A stretch of DNA of 64,000 nucleotides from JAEUMW01 sp963734295 (GTDB taxonomy: Bacteria > Pseudomonadota > Gammaproteobacteria > Burkholderiales > JAEUMW01): the NCBI GenBank assembly GCA_963734295.1, contig CAVTGS010000012.1:248001-312000 (forward strand). Reading direction: 5' to 3'. Within the stretch, counting starts at the first letter, position 1; each line of letters opens with the position of its first letter. Below, piece after piece: positions 25,935 to 35,497 of this stretch. The notes beneath the pieces were generated by a model. That model saw nothing but the letters and a program-made list of their open reading frames with translations. It was not told the DNA's origin and did not search any database. The position numbers and the translations under genes were made by a program.

Positions 25935-27008
25935 ATGAACCCCACCGATCAAATAGGGTCAGCCTTGGGCAGTTGGACCGACGCGCAGAAGCGTCTCTGG
26001 GAAGGCTGGATGAATGTCTACAACAAGGCGACCGAGCTACACGCCGCGGTCCCCGAGTCGGCCGACCGGCTGAAGGAGAGCACCGAAGCGATCGGCAAGG
26101 GCACCAGCGAGGCCGCGCGCGATCTGCTGGATAAGCTGCTGAGCAGCCAGAGCGCAGTGTCGCAGGCAACCGAGTTCTTCCTCAGGGCATGGAAAGTGGT
26201 GTCACCCAGTCTCGATGCGGGGAAGGATTGGCGCGTTGATCTTCAGAACTTCTCCACGCAGTGGGGCGAGCAGATGACCACAGCGCTCGAGCGCAGTACC
26301 GGCATGGCGTCCGATCTCACCGAGCTGACGCGCTCCCTGGGGAAGGACTGGCCGCCCGCCATTCTGCCCTGGCTGGCGTTCATCGAGAAATCCAGCGCGG
26401 CGGGTCATCTGGGTGAAGCGACGTTGGGGGGATCAGCCAACTTGAGCCGGCTTCTCGCGATGGAATCGGAGTTGTTTCCCTTCCTTTCCGGCCTGGCCCA
26501 GATGCCGCGCGCAGGTCTGACGCGGGAGAAGAACGCCAAGCTGTTGCGGCTAATGGATGCCACCGTCGACATGCGACGGACAAATCTTAAGTTCCAGACC
26601 GCCATGGCGCAGGGCATGGCCAAGGCGGTGGAGGCCACCATTGATCGCCTGGCTGAGCTCAAAGCCAAGGGAGAAAAGATAACCTCGGTTCGCGGGCTGA
26701 TGAAACTCTGGTTTACCTCGGCCGACGGGACGTTGATGCACGTTTTCAACTCCCCCGAGTTCCTCGCCATCCAGAATGAAATGACCACGGCGAACAACGA
26801 GTTTCGCATCAGGCAACGCGCGCTGCTCGAAGACGTCTATCAGGCACTCGACATTCCCACTCGCTCCGAAATCGACGACGCCTACAAGATCATCCATGAT
26901 CTGAAGCGGGAAGTACGCGCCTTGAAGAAGACAGTGAATGCTGTTGCGAAGCCTGCGAAAAGTACCGGGCGAGGCGCTGCTGGGCGAGGGCCCTCCAAGG
27001 GAGGGTGA
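25935..27008 (+). CDS. phaE: Class III PHA synthase subunit PhaE
   Basis: The non-catalytic partner of the class III polyhydroxyalkanoate synthase. The 357-residue protein is mainly helical; it has no lipase motif. Family features are the N-terminal ALGSWTDAQKRLWEGWMNVY, the Trp-rich middle (AILPWLAFIEKSS) and the C-terminal ALLEDVYQALDIPTRSEIDD followed by a coiled-coil DAYKIIHDLKREVRALKKTV and a low-complexity tail. The start at 25935 has AGAGGA upstream. phaC follows after 67 bases on the same strand. Class III enzymes are best known from purple sulfur bacteria and some betaproteobacteria. Confidence 0.9.
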   Translation: MNPTDQIGSALGSWTDAQKRLWEGWMNVYNKATELHAAVPESADRLKESTEAIGKGTSEAARDLLDKLLSSQSAVSQATEFFLRAWKVVSPSLDAGKDWRVDLQNFSTQWGEQMTTALERSTGMASDLTELTRSLGKDWPPAILPWLAFIEKSSAAGHLGEATLGGSANLSRLLAMESELFPFLSGLAQMPRAGLTREKNAKLLRLMDATVDMRRTNLKFQTAMAQGMAKAVEATIDRLAELKAKGEKITSVRGLMKLWFTSADGTLMHVFNSPEFLAIQNEMTTANNEFRIRQRALLEDVYQALDIPTRSEIDDAYKIIHDLKREVRALKKTVNAVAKPAKSTGRGAAGRGPSKGG

Positions 27009-27075
27009 AGCGCGCTCTTCGAGACACCGCGCCATAGATCGAAAACCACACCATATGCTCTAGGAGATGTTCGCC

Positions 27076-28182
27076 ATGTCGTTCCCGATTCAAATCCAGA
27101 CGAGTGACGTCGCCCACGAAGTCAAAGAGATCAACAGCAAACTCACGCAGGGGATCGAGAACCTCAATCGCTTGAAGGACACGGATGTCGATATCGGCAG
27201 TACGCCGAAGGACGTGATTCATGCAGTGGATCGCCTCGAGGTGTACCACTACAAACCGCTGGTCGAGGCGAGCAAGATCATGAAGACCCCCTTGCTGATT
27301 ACCCCGCCGCTGATCAACGGCTATGAGGTTGCTGATCTGCAGCCAGATCGGTCACTGGTGCGCAACCTACTGAACGAGGGCATCGACGTCTACCTCACAA
27401 ATTGGGGCTATCCGAAGCCGGCGGACAAGCACCTCACCGTCGATGACTACGTCGAAGGCTACCTCGACGAATGCGTCGATGCCGTGCTCGATCATCACGG
27501 GGTGGACAAACTCACCATGCTGGGCATCTGCCAAGGTGGCACGCTCAGTACCTGCTATTCGTGTCTGCATCCGGACAAGATCGCGAATCTGGTCCTGACC
27601 GTATCGCCGATCGACTTTCACGCCTATCAGTGGACGAAGGAGCAGCCCCATGTAGGGCTCATGTTCAACATGGCCTCCGGCTCGAACGTGGATACCATGG
27701 TTGCTGCCGTTGGCAACGTCCCGGCCGACCAACTGAACATTTCCTTCCTCATGGCTGCGCCGTTCAACCTGGCAATCGGCAAGTACGCGGACCTGATCGA
27801 CTCCCTCGACGACAAAAAGGCCCTGTTGAACTTCCTGCGCATGGAGAAGTGGCTCTTTGGCGGACCTGCTGCTGCGGGCGAGGCTTACCGGCAATTCATC
27901 AAGGAGTTCCTCCACGGCAACAAGCTGGTGCGGGGGGAGCTCGAGCTCGGCGGGCGCAAGGTCGACATGAAGAATCTGACCATGCCCATTCTCAGCATCT
28001 ATGCCGAGCGCGATCACCTCGTGCCGCCCGCATGCACGGTGGGGATGAAAAAATACATCGACAACAAGGACTACACCGAGCTTTGCATCAAGACCGGCCA
28101 CATCGGCATCTACACCGGCGGCGCGTCGCAGAAGATTCTGGCGCCGGCCGTTGGGAAGTGGCTGCGGGATCACGGCGCCTGA
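27076..28182 (+). CDS. phaC: Class III PHA synthase catalytic subunit PhaC
   Basis: Polymerises (R)-3-hydroxyacyl-CoA into polyester at the granule surface, in complex with PhaE. The 368-residue length is that of class III. Catalytic residues are visible: the Cys nucleophile in the lipase-like box GICQGG, Asp in YAERDHLVPP, and His in KTGHIGIYTGG. The family start with VDRLEVYHYKPL and LLITPPLINGYEVADLQP is intact. ATG 27076 is preferred, since AGGAG lies nine bases upstream, whereas the ATG at 27067 abuts the same site. Confidence 0.95.
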   Translation: MSFPIQIQTSDVAHEVKEINSKLTQGIENLNRLKDTDVDIGSTPKDVIHAVDRLEVYHYKPLVEASKIMKTPLLITPPLINGYEVADLQPDRSLVRNLLNEGIDVYLTNWGYPKPADKHLTVDDYVEGYLDECVDAVLDHHGVDKLTMLGICQGGTLSTCYSCLHPDKIANLVLTVSPIDFHAYQWTKEQPHVGLMFNMASGSNVDTMVAAVGNVPADQLNISFLMAAPFNLAIGKYADLIDSLDDKKALLNFLRMEKWLFGGPAAAGEAYRQFIKEFLHGNKLVRGELELGGRKVDMKNLTMPILSIYAERDHLVPPACTVGMKKYIDNKDYTELCIKTGHIGIYTGGASQKILAPAVGKWLRDHGA

Positions 28183-28205
28183 GGTAACTCGGTAGACCAA
28201 AAGAA

Positions 28206-28236
28206 AACCGGCGCCGGGGATTCCCGGGCGCCGGTT
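28206..28236. terminator. Hairpin terminator between phaC and the OB-fold gene
   Basis: AACCGGCGCC (28206-28215) and GGCGCCGGTT (28227-28236) pair perfectly. The A-rich 5' flank becomes TTTTCTTTT after the hairpin on the minus strand, so it is a standard terminator for the leftward thiolase/OB-fold genes and may also stop phaC. Confidence 0.8.
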
Positions 28237-28257
28237 CGTGACGGAAGTCTCGCCGCC

Positions 28258-28680
28258 TTACTTCACGACCTCGAACCCCAGGTAGGTTCGCTTCGCCTCA
28301 CCTTCCCCGCGGTCGAAAAACACGGCCTTCACCGGCATGCCGATTTTGGCGCTGTTCTCGGGGCGCGAGAGGTCCAGCCCGAAGATCTGTCCGCTGATGG
28401 CAGGACCTTCCTGCAGGCGCACGATGGCCGCGCAGTAAGGATTTTCGCGGCTGTAACCCGCTTCGATCATGTGCGTCGGTGGAACGGTGATCACAGTAAA
28501 GGCGATGATCTCGCCTTTGCCGGACACTGCTTCCCAATCCATGTCGTCGGTGTAGCTGGTGGTGCAGAGCGGGCGCGGCGGGAAATAGAACTTGCCGCTG
28601 GTGCGGTTTCGGCAGCCCATCAGCTTGTGTTGCGAGAGCAATTGGTAGTAGCTCGCGCTGTTGAATGGCAGCTCGCTCAT
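28258..28680 (-). CDS. Zn-ribbon/OB-fold acyl-CoA-binding protein (DUF35 family)
   Basis: A 140-residue protein of the family that partners thiolase-like enzymes (for example BbsA with BbsB, or the ChsH/Ltp aldolase pair). It has an N-terminal helical start, a reduced Zn-ribbon (single Cys in KLMGCRNRTSGKFYFPPR and in RPLCTTSY rather than two full CxxC pairs), and an OB-fold with GEIIAFTVITVPPTHM and the C-terminal KRTYLGFEV. It lies four bases after the thiolase stop, so the two form an operon and probably one complex. The partial loss of Zn ligands is noteworthy. Confidence 0.85.
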   Translation of the reverse strand: MSELPFNSASYYQLLSQHKLMGCRNRTSGKFYFPPRPLCTTSYTDDMDWEAVSGKGEIIAFTVITVPPTHMIEAGYSRENPYCAAIVRLQEGPAISGQIFGLDLSRPENSAKIGMPVKAVFFDRGEGEAKRTYLGFEVVK

Positions 28681-28684
28681 AGTC

Positions 28685-29950
28685 CTAGTTCCTCCGCTCG
28701 AAGATGTGGACGATAGCGGCCATCCCGCTGCCGCCGAGATTCAGGGTCAGTCCCAGGTTCAAATCGCCCGGCACCTGCCGCGGACCGGCCTCGCCCCGCA
28801 TCTGCTTGAAAACTTCCACGACCTGACCGGCGCCGGTGGCGCCGACGGGGTGACCTTTCGACTTGAGTCCGCCGGACGAGTTGATCGGGCGCGGCCCGAG
28901 ACGCGCGGTCTGGCCTTCGGCGATCGCCCGGTGACCTTCACCCGGCTTGAAGAAGCCCAGATCCTCGATGGCGATCAGCTCGGCGATCGTGAAGCAGTCG
29001 TGCACCTCGCAAACCTTGATGTCTTTCGGCGTCACCCCGGCCGTTGCATACGCCTGCTCGGCGGCCACGCGTGAGGCCTTGATGCTGGTCAGACTGTCGC
29101 GCTCGTACGTCGGCACGTCGCTGCCCTGGCCGTAACCGATGACATGCAGCGGCTTGTCGGTGAAGGAGCCGGCGATCTCCTCGGCGACGAGCAGGAGCGC
29201 CACGGCACCGTCGGAAACGGGCGAGCAGTCGAAGAGGCGCATCGGCCACGCGATCGTGGGATTGGCCCGCTCGTCCTTCATAAACGCCATTTCGTTCTCC
29301 CACGACGGGACCGGTTTGCCGCGCTTGGCCGCGGACTTCTGCTTGCTCGCCATGATGTCGGCGATCCGGGCGCCGAACTGTGCCTTGGGGTTGAGCGCGC
29401 CGTTCTCGTGGTTCTTGATCGCGATCTGCATCAGCGTTTCCGGCGTCGCCCCGTACTTGTGCATGTACGCGGTCGCGAGCAGCGCGTAGAGGCCCGGGAA
29501 GGTGAAGCCCGCCGGGTTCTCGTAGACGCTGTCGCTGGCGGTCGCCAACACGTCGGTCACTTTTGCAATGGGCAGATCGCTTTCCTTCTCGAGCCCGCCG
29601 ACCAGCACCATGTCGGCCAGGCCGGAGCCGATGGTCATGATCGCCTGCCGCAGCGCGAGACCGCTGCTGGCACACGCGCATTCGACGCGGCTCGCGGGAA
29701 TCGGCGTGAGGCCCACCGCGTCGGCGACATAGGGCGCCATGAAGTTCTGGCCTTCGAACATGGTACTGCTGTAGTTGCCGATGACCAGGGCCTCGATGTC
29801 TTTCGGATCGAATCCTTTGTCAACGGACCCTTGCATCTCTCGAAACGCCTGGACGAACAGATCGCGCGTGTTCAGGCCGGGGAAGGTGCCGAACGAGGTC
29901 ATCCCGGCCCCGACGAGCGCAACGCCCCTCTTCAGTTTTTTGACAGCCAT
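28685..29950 (-). CDS. Thiolase-family acyl-CoA acetyltransferase
   Basis: A 421-residue thiolase-fold enzyme of the SCP2/lipid-transfer type. The nucleophilic Cys lies in RVECACASSGLALRQA; the catalytic His is in VCEVHDCFTIAELIAIED; the conserved C-terminal loop is GGLKSKGHPVGATGAGQ. The C-terminal Cys-x-Gly motif of biosynthetic PhaA-type thiolases is not seen; the protein ends LNLGGSGMAAIVHIFERRN. With its DUF35 partner downstream it resembles thiolases that cleave or form branched or aromatic 3-oxoacyl-CoA, so it may not be PhaA. AGAGGA is eight bases before the ATG. Confidence 0.88.
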   Translation of the reverse strand: MAVKKLKRGVALVGAGMTSFGTFPGLNTRDLFVQAFREMQGSVDKGFDPKDIEALVIGNYSSTMFEGQNFMAPYVADAVGLTPIPASRVECACASSGLALRQAIMTIGSGLADMVLVGGLEKESDLPIAKVTDVLATASDSVYENPAGFTFPGLYALLATAYMHKYGATPETLMQIAIKNHENGALNPKAQFGARIADIMASKQKSAAKRGKPVPSWENEMAFMKDERANPTIAWPMRLFDCSPVSDGAVALLLVAEEIAGSFTDKPLHVIGYGQGSDVPTYERDSLTSIKASRVAAEQAYATAGVTPKDIKVCEVHDCFTIAELIAIEDLGFFKPGEGHRAIAEGQTARLGPRPINSSGGLKSKGHPVGATGAGQVVEVFKQMRGEAGPRQVPGDLNLGLTLNLGGSGMAAIVHIFERRN

Positions 29951-30054
29951 GAGTCAATCCTCTTGCGATGCGGGGGTCCGGCCGGCGCCGCTAACAGCGG
30001 ATCGGCGGCAGGTCCCGCGCTTGGACGTGAATGGACCACGATCGGCAGGCCGGC

Positions 30055-30073
30055 CCGGAGCGCACTGCTCCGG
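30055..30073 (-). terminator. Weak hairpin downstream of the SDR gene
   Basis: CCGGAGC (30055-30061) and GCTCCGG (30067-30073) pair around GCACT, 26 bases after the SDR stop on the minus strand. There is no T-run, so it may attenuate rather than end transcription into the thiolase gene. Confidence 0.3.
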
Positions 30074-30098
30074 TCCCGGCGCCAATCGCTGTCGGCCG

Positions 30099-30893
30099 TT
30101 ACTTCGCCCGCTGCCGCGCGCCGTAGGTGACGCCGCCGGTCACTTCGATCAAGGTTCCGTCGACCGCATCGTTTTCGACGATGAAGCGGAATGTCGAGGC
30201 GATCTCCGCCGGTTCGACCAGCCGGCCGATGTGCACGTCCTTGAGGATGGCGTTGAGCGCTTCCTGGTTCATGCCCAACAGGATCGGGGTGGCGGTATAG
30301 CCGGGGGCGATGGCTGCGACGCGAATGCCGCTGATGCCCTTCATGGCGAGCTCGCCGACCAGAATCTTTGGCCACAACGCGAGAGAAGCCTTGGTCGACG
30401 AGTAGTTGATCTGCCCGACCTGACCAGTATGGTTGATCGACGAAGTGAGTATCACGACACCCTTGCAGCCGTTATCGACCATCCTCCGCACGCTCTCGCG
30501 CACCGTCAGGAAGGCACCGACCAGGTTCACGTCGATCACCGCGCGAAAGGCCTCCACGCTCATCACGCTCTTCACCTTGCCGGTCTTGTCCGTATTGACC
30601 ACGAGCCCGTCCGAGATGATCCCGGCATTGGCGAAAACGACGTTGATGGCGCCGAACTTGGACATCGCCGCGTCCATCAGCTTCGCAACGTCTTCTTCCT
30701 TGGCGACGTTGCCGGCAACCCCGATCGCCTCTCCGCCAGCGGCCTCGATTTCACCCACGACGCGATCGAGACCAGCCTGGTTCATGTCGCCGAGGACGAG
30801 CTTGGCGCCGTCCTTGGCCATTTCCTTCGCTACCACTTCGCCGATACCGCTCGCACCGCCGGTAATGACGACAACGCTCCCTTTGACTTGCAT
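30099..30893 (-). CDS. SDR-family 3-hydroxyacyl-CoA-type dehydrogenase
   Basis: A 264-residue short-chain dehydrogenase. The dinucleotide site is VITGGASGIGE, the second strand ends in LVLGDMN with the Asp that favours NAD(H), and the catalytic set is Ser in ILTSSINHTG with Tyr and Lys in INYSSTKAS. FANAGII is the NNAG-like structural motif. In this PHA locus it could oxidise or reduce 3-hydroxyacyl-CoA, but an NAD-type site is unlike the NADPH-dependent PhaB. It lies upstream of the thiolase with about 150 bases between. Confidence 0.85.
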   Translation of the reverse strand: MQVKGSVVVITGGASGIGEVVAKEMAKDGAKLVLGDMNQAGLDRVVGEIEAAGGEAIGVAGNVAKEEDVAKLMDAAMSKFGAINVVFANAGIISDGLVVNTDKTGKVKSVMSVEAFRAVIDVNLVGAFLTVRESVRRMVDNGCKGVVILTSSINHTGQVGQINYSSTKASLALWPKILVGELAMKGISGIRVAAIAPGYTATPILLGMNQEALNAILKDVHIGRLVEPAEIASTFRFIVENDAVDGTLIEVTGGVTYGARQRAK

Positions 30894-31223
30894 CTTTCTT
30901 CTCCAGTGTTGGAATTGCGTGATCCGTTACGCGAGTGGTGTGCTGCCAACTGAATCGGCGATTAGCCGAGCCCATCGGACGCGCCGCGGCGATGCTGCAT
31001 CCGCCAGCCGATCGCGTAACCCCGTGCGCGAACGGCGTCGGGACCACTGATCAGATCCTCCCGTCCGCAAACAGCTTATTGACACGCGCCTCGAGCCTGC
31101 CGACGATGCGATCGATTCGAAGCGTCGATATTTTACCCGAATCGCGGGCATTTGCACCGCCGGCGCCTCATCGCGCGCTCGGCGAGCGAGCCGGCGCACG
31201 GAGCCGGAACAAGGGGGATCACA
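30894..31223. other. Divergent intergenic region, SDR / patatin-like genes
   Basis: This 330-base stretch separates the leftward SDR gene from the rightward patatin-like gene and must hold their promoters. Apart from a ribosome binding site (AAGGGGG) at its right end and an AT-rich TATTTTA near 31130, I see no gene, repeat or clear operator. Confidence 0.5.
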
Positions 31224-32198
31224 ATGAAACGATACGGATTCGCCGCAGCGGGCGGCGGGTACAGGAGCTTCTACACCGAGGGTGCGCTGGTCTGGCTGCA
31301 AAGACACGATGTGCCGGTGGTGCACCTTACCTCCACCAGTTCCGGGAACAACATCGTCCTCGACTACCTGATGTGGGACCCGGCGCGCGAGGAACTGCCG
31401 CCGGTTCTCACCAAGACGTTGCGGCTTAACATCGGCGACACCTTGGACGTCTTCTCGAACTTCCTGGGCCTGCGCCCCGCGCTGCCAAACGGTGCCCGTC
31501 TGCTCAAGGTGAACAAGGACCGTTGCCGCAAGTCGCTCCTGCTCGACGATATGGAGCGCAGGCGCGTATTGCAGGACCGGCTCGCGACGGCGCGGTGGGA
31601 TATCGTCGCCTCCAACCTGACGAAGCGGCGCGCCGAGTACTTCAGCGTGAACGAGATGCTGGCGCAGGTCGACGCTCCGTCCCTCGAGCGGTTCATGGAC
31701 GTGTTTCTCGCCGGGATCACGACGATCCCGTACTTCTCGGCAATCAAGATGCACGGCGACTACTACGTCGAGGGCGGATACATCGACAACATCCCCTTGC
31801 GAACGCTCTTCGCGGATCCCGAGGTGGACGAGATCATCGCCGTCGACTTCACCGACCGCGACTATCACGCGGACCTCGACGAGGTCTACGGCAAGAACCC
31901 GCTCTGGTTGCTGTTGAACAGCATCGACATGAACCTCCTGGTGACCGACATCCAGATGAACCTGCCCGGGATCGCCATCCTCCGCCAGGCGCAGCTCATC
32001 AATCGCCTGCTTCAGGCGGCCGGTTGCACTACCCTGGAGGTCGACGGCACCGTGTATCGCTACAAGCCGCTGCACGTGCTCCGGCCGCACAACTTGAAGA
32101 GCATGACCATCGCGCTGGGCGACAGCAAGCTCCAGAAGAAGTACTTCGAGCTCGGCCAGCAGGAGATCGAGGGACTCGTTCGAGAATTGCCCGCCTAG
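31224..32198 (+). CDS. Patatin-like protein with altered catalytic motifs
   Basis: A 324-residue protein with the patatin layout: an oxyanion-type loop GFAAAGGGYRSFYTEGAL at the N-terminus, the nucleophile region LTSTSSGNNIVLDY and the second catalytic region DYYVEGGYIDNIPLRTLF. Canonical patatins have GxSxG and DG(G/A); here the first Gly is Ser (STSSG) and the Asp is Glu (EGG). It may still be an esterase with a Ser-Glu pair, or an inactive scaffold. The position between PHA genes suggests a role at the granule surface or as a lipase/depolymerase; this is inference. No signal peptide. AAGGGGG precedes the start. Confidence 0.75.
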   Translation: MKRYGFAAAGGGYRSFYTEGALVWLQRHDVPVVHLTSTSSGNNIVLDYLMWDPAREELPPVLTKTLRLNIGDTLDVFSNFLGLRPALPNGARLLKVNKDRCRKSLLLDDMERRRVLQDRLATARWDIVASNLTKRRAEYFSVNEMLAQVDAPSLERFMDVFLAGITTIPYFSAIKMHGDYYVEGGYIDNIPLRTLFADPEVDEIIAVDFTDRDYHADLDEVYGKNPLWLLLNSIDMNLLVTDIQMNLPGIAILRQAQLINRLLQAAGCTTLEVDGTVYRYKPLHVLRPHNLKSMTIALGDSKLQKKYFELGQQEIEGLVRELPA

Positions 32199-32339
32199 GC
32201 CCGATAACGGCCGTAAAAGCCTCATTGGACTTTTGCGGCTGCGGGAAACACAATCGCTTGAAGTCCCGTCAGGATCTGCTGCCATGCCCGACTTCGCCCC
32301 CGCTACCGTTCCTCCGACCTCCGCTCCGAAACCAGGTCC

Positions 32340-32402
32340 GTGGGCAAGCCAGTCCAGATACGCGAGGGCGGCGGCAGCCGGCGACACACCGAAGGTCATG
32401 CG
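32340..32402 (-). pseudogene. Fragment resembling a class I/II PHA synthase N-terminal region
   Basis: Read on the minus strand these codons give RMTFGVSPAAAALAYLDWLAH, which matches the start of the conserved region of class I-type PhaC proteins (GxSPAALALAYxDW). It is only about 21 residues, then degenerates. It is inverted relative to, and directly abuts, the C-terminal PhaC fragment on the plus strand, so it looks like half of a broken and rearranged synthase gene. Confidence 0.5.
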
Positions 32403-32664
32403 GCCGACCACGGAGGACCACGTCGCGCCCTGGAAATCGGTCTACAAGCTGCACCTCCTGCCCGACACCGACGTCACGTATGTCGACGCCGACACCTGGG
32501 CGGCGCAGGTGCCCGTCGTCGAAGGCTCCTGGTGGCCGGAGTGGGAGCGGTGGCTCGTCGCTCGCTCCGCGCCCGCGCCTATGAGTCCACCAGCCCTGGG
32601 CGCGCCGGAGCAGGGATTGGCGGTCCTCGGCCCGGCGCCGGGGGCATGCGTGTTCCAGGATTAG
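32398..32664 (+). pseudogene. phaC: PHA synthase (class I-like) C-terminal remnant with internal deletion
   Basis: The plus-strand frame reads TEDHVAPWKSVYKLHLL, the catalytic-Asp region of class I-type PhaC. It then jumps from DTDVTYV straight to DADTWAAQVPVVEGSWWPEW and a typical PhaC end with PGACVFQD. The stretch with the catalytic His (GGHNAGI-type) that belongs between them is missing, and the N-terminal two thirds with the Cys box are absent. An open frame from 32233 extends it upstream without PhaC similarity. It ends 11 bases before hprK. It cannot be an active synthase. Confidence 0.7.
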
Positions 32665-32675
32665 TGGATTCGGCG

Positions 32676-33629
32676 ATGGTTACGACTGTACGCAAACTGC
32701 TCGACCAACCCATGCTCGGTCTCGCCGTGGTCGCGGGGCACGCCGGTCTCGACCGCCGCGTCACCACCGCCGAACTGAATCGGCCGGCCCTGGAGCTCAC
32801 GGGTTACTTCGGTGAGTTCCGCTCCGAGCGCATCCAGATCTTCGGCAAGGGCGAGCTTACCTATCTCGCGGTAAACGACGAGCGGGACACCGTGCGCGCA
32901 GCCCTCTCGCAGATCCTCTCCCACGAAGACTTACCGTGCGCCGTGGTGACCAACGGGCGCGCTCCGCCGCAGCTCATGTGCGAGCACGCCGAGGCGGTCG
33001 GCACGCCGGTGTTGAGCTGCCCCCACAGCACGACCAAGCTCTACAAGCGGCTCTGGGAGCATCTCGAGCCGCATTTCGCCCCCGAGACCGACGTCCACGG
33101 CGTCCTGATGGAGATCGACGACCTGGGGGTCCTGATCCAGGGCCACAGCAGTATCGGCAAGAGCGAGGTCGCCCTCGACCTCATCCGCCGCGGCTCCCAC
33201 CTGGTCGCCGACGACTTGGTCACGATCAAGTGCTTGAACGATTCGATCCTGATCGGACGCGGCTCGCGTCTCCTCCCATTTCACATGGAAGCACGGGGCC
33301 TCGGCGTGATCGACGTGAACCGGCTCTTCGGTGCGGCTGCGGTACGTCCGGACAAGCGCATCTCGCTCGTCATCACGCTGGTGGATTGGGAGGAAAACGC
33401 CGAATACGACCGTATCGGGCTCACCGACGATTCCGTCAGCATCCTGGACGTGCGCGTGCCGCACCTCACGATACCGGTCAAGCCGGGACGCAGCGTCGGT
33501 ACCCTGATCGAGATCGCCGCCCTGAACCAGAAGCTCAAGAACATGGGCGTTCACACCGTGCGTCTGATGGAAAAGCGACTTGCCGAAGCGCTCGACGATC
33601 CCCATGCCGATGAAAACGGCGACGCGTAG
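32676..33629 (+). CDS. hprK: HPr kinase/phosphorylase
   Basis: Phosphorylates and dephosphorylates a serine on HPr or an HPr-like protein, linking carbon status to regulation. The 317-residue protein has the N-terminal DRTGG-like domain (VVAGHAGLDRRVTTAELNRP), the Walker A GHSSIGKSEVALDLI with LVADDLV, and the HprK signature near IEARG (here MEARGLGVIDVNRLFG). The start MVTTVRKLL is chosen at 32676. In betaproteobacteria hprK usually lies in the rpoN–ptsN region; here it stands alone between PHA remnants and pccB, with no pts genes in view. Confidence 0.93.
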   Translation: MVTTVRKLLDQPMLGLAVVAGHAGLDRRVTTAELNRPALELTGYFGEFRSERIQIFGKGELTYLAVNDERDTVRAALSQILSHEDLPCAVVTNGRAPPQLMCEHAEAVGTPVLSCPHSTTKLYKRLWEHLEPHFAPETDVHGVLMEIDDLGVLIQGHSSIGKSEVALDLIRRGSHLVADDLVTIKCLNDSILIGRGSRLLPFHMEARGLGVIDVNRLFGAAAVRPDKRISLVITLVDWEENAEYDRIGLTDDSVSILDVRVPHLTIPVKPGRSVGTLIEIAALNQKLKNMGVHTVRLMEKRLAEALDDPHADENGDA

Positions 33630-33836
33630 CCGACGCTCTTCGCGCCGTCTGCAGGTCCGTCGTCGTACCCCAGCCTCGCATCGAGACCTCTCCGTCAACT
33701 TGAGCAATCCCGAGCGGCGTGATACCTTTTCGGGTTGCAGGAGAAGGTCAGGGATTGGACGGAGCGGTCGGCCGCTATCGTCCACGTGGAGGAGCGGGAA
33801 ACGCTCGAATCCACAGGACAACAAGGCAGAACATTC

Positions 33837-35370
<1,534 letters not shown>

Positions 35371-35497
35371 CGAGGGGGAAGGGAGCAGGGGCAAGGGTGC
35401 GGCGCTGAAGCGCCGCTGTTGTTACCTCGGCCGGCGCGGCGAGAGCGCGGGGTTCGAAGGTATCCCCGATCACCATTCCCCATTCCCGGAAAAAACC

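Noticed and set aside
30927..32411. 494-codon minus-strand frame opposite the patatin-like gene
   Set aside because: Only its first ~24 codons resemble PhaC; the rest is an antisense shadow.
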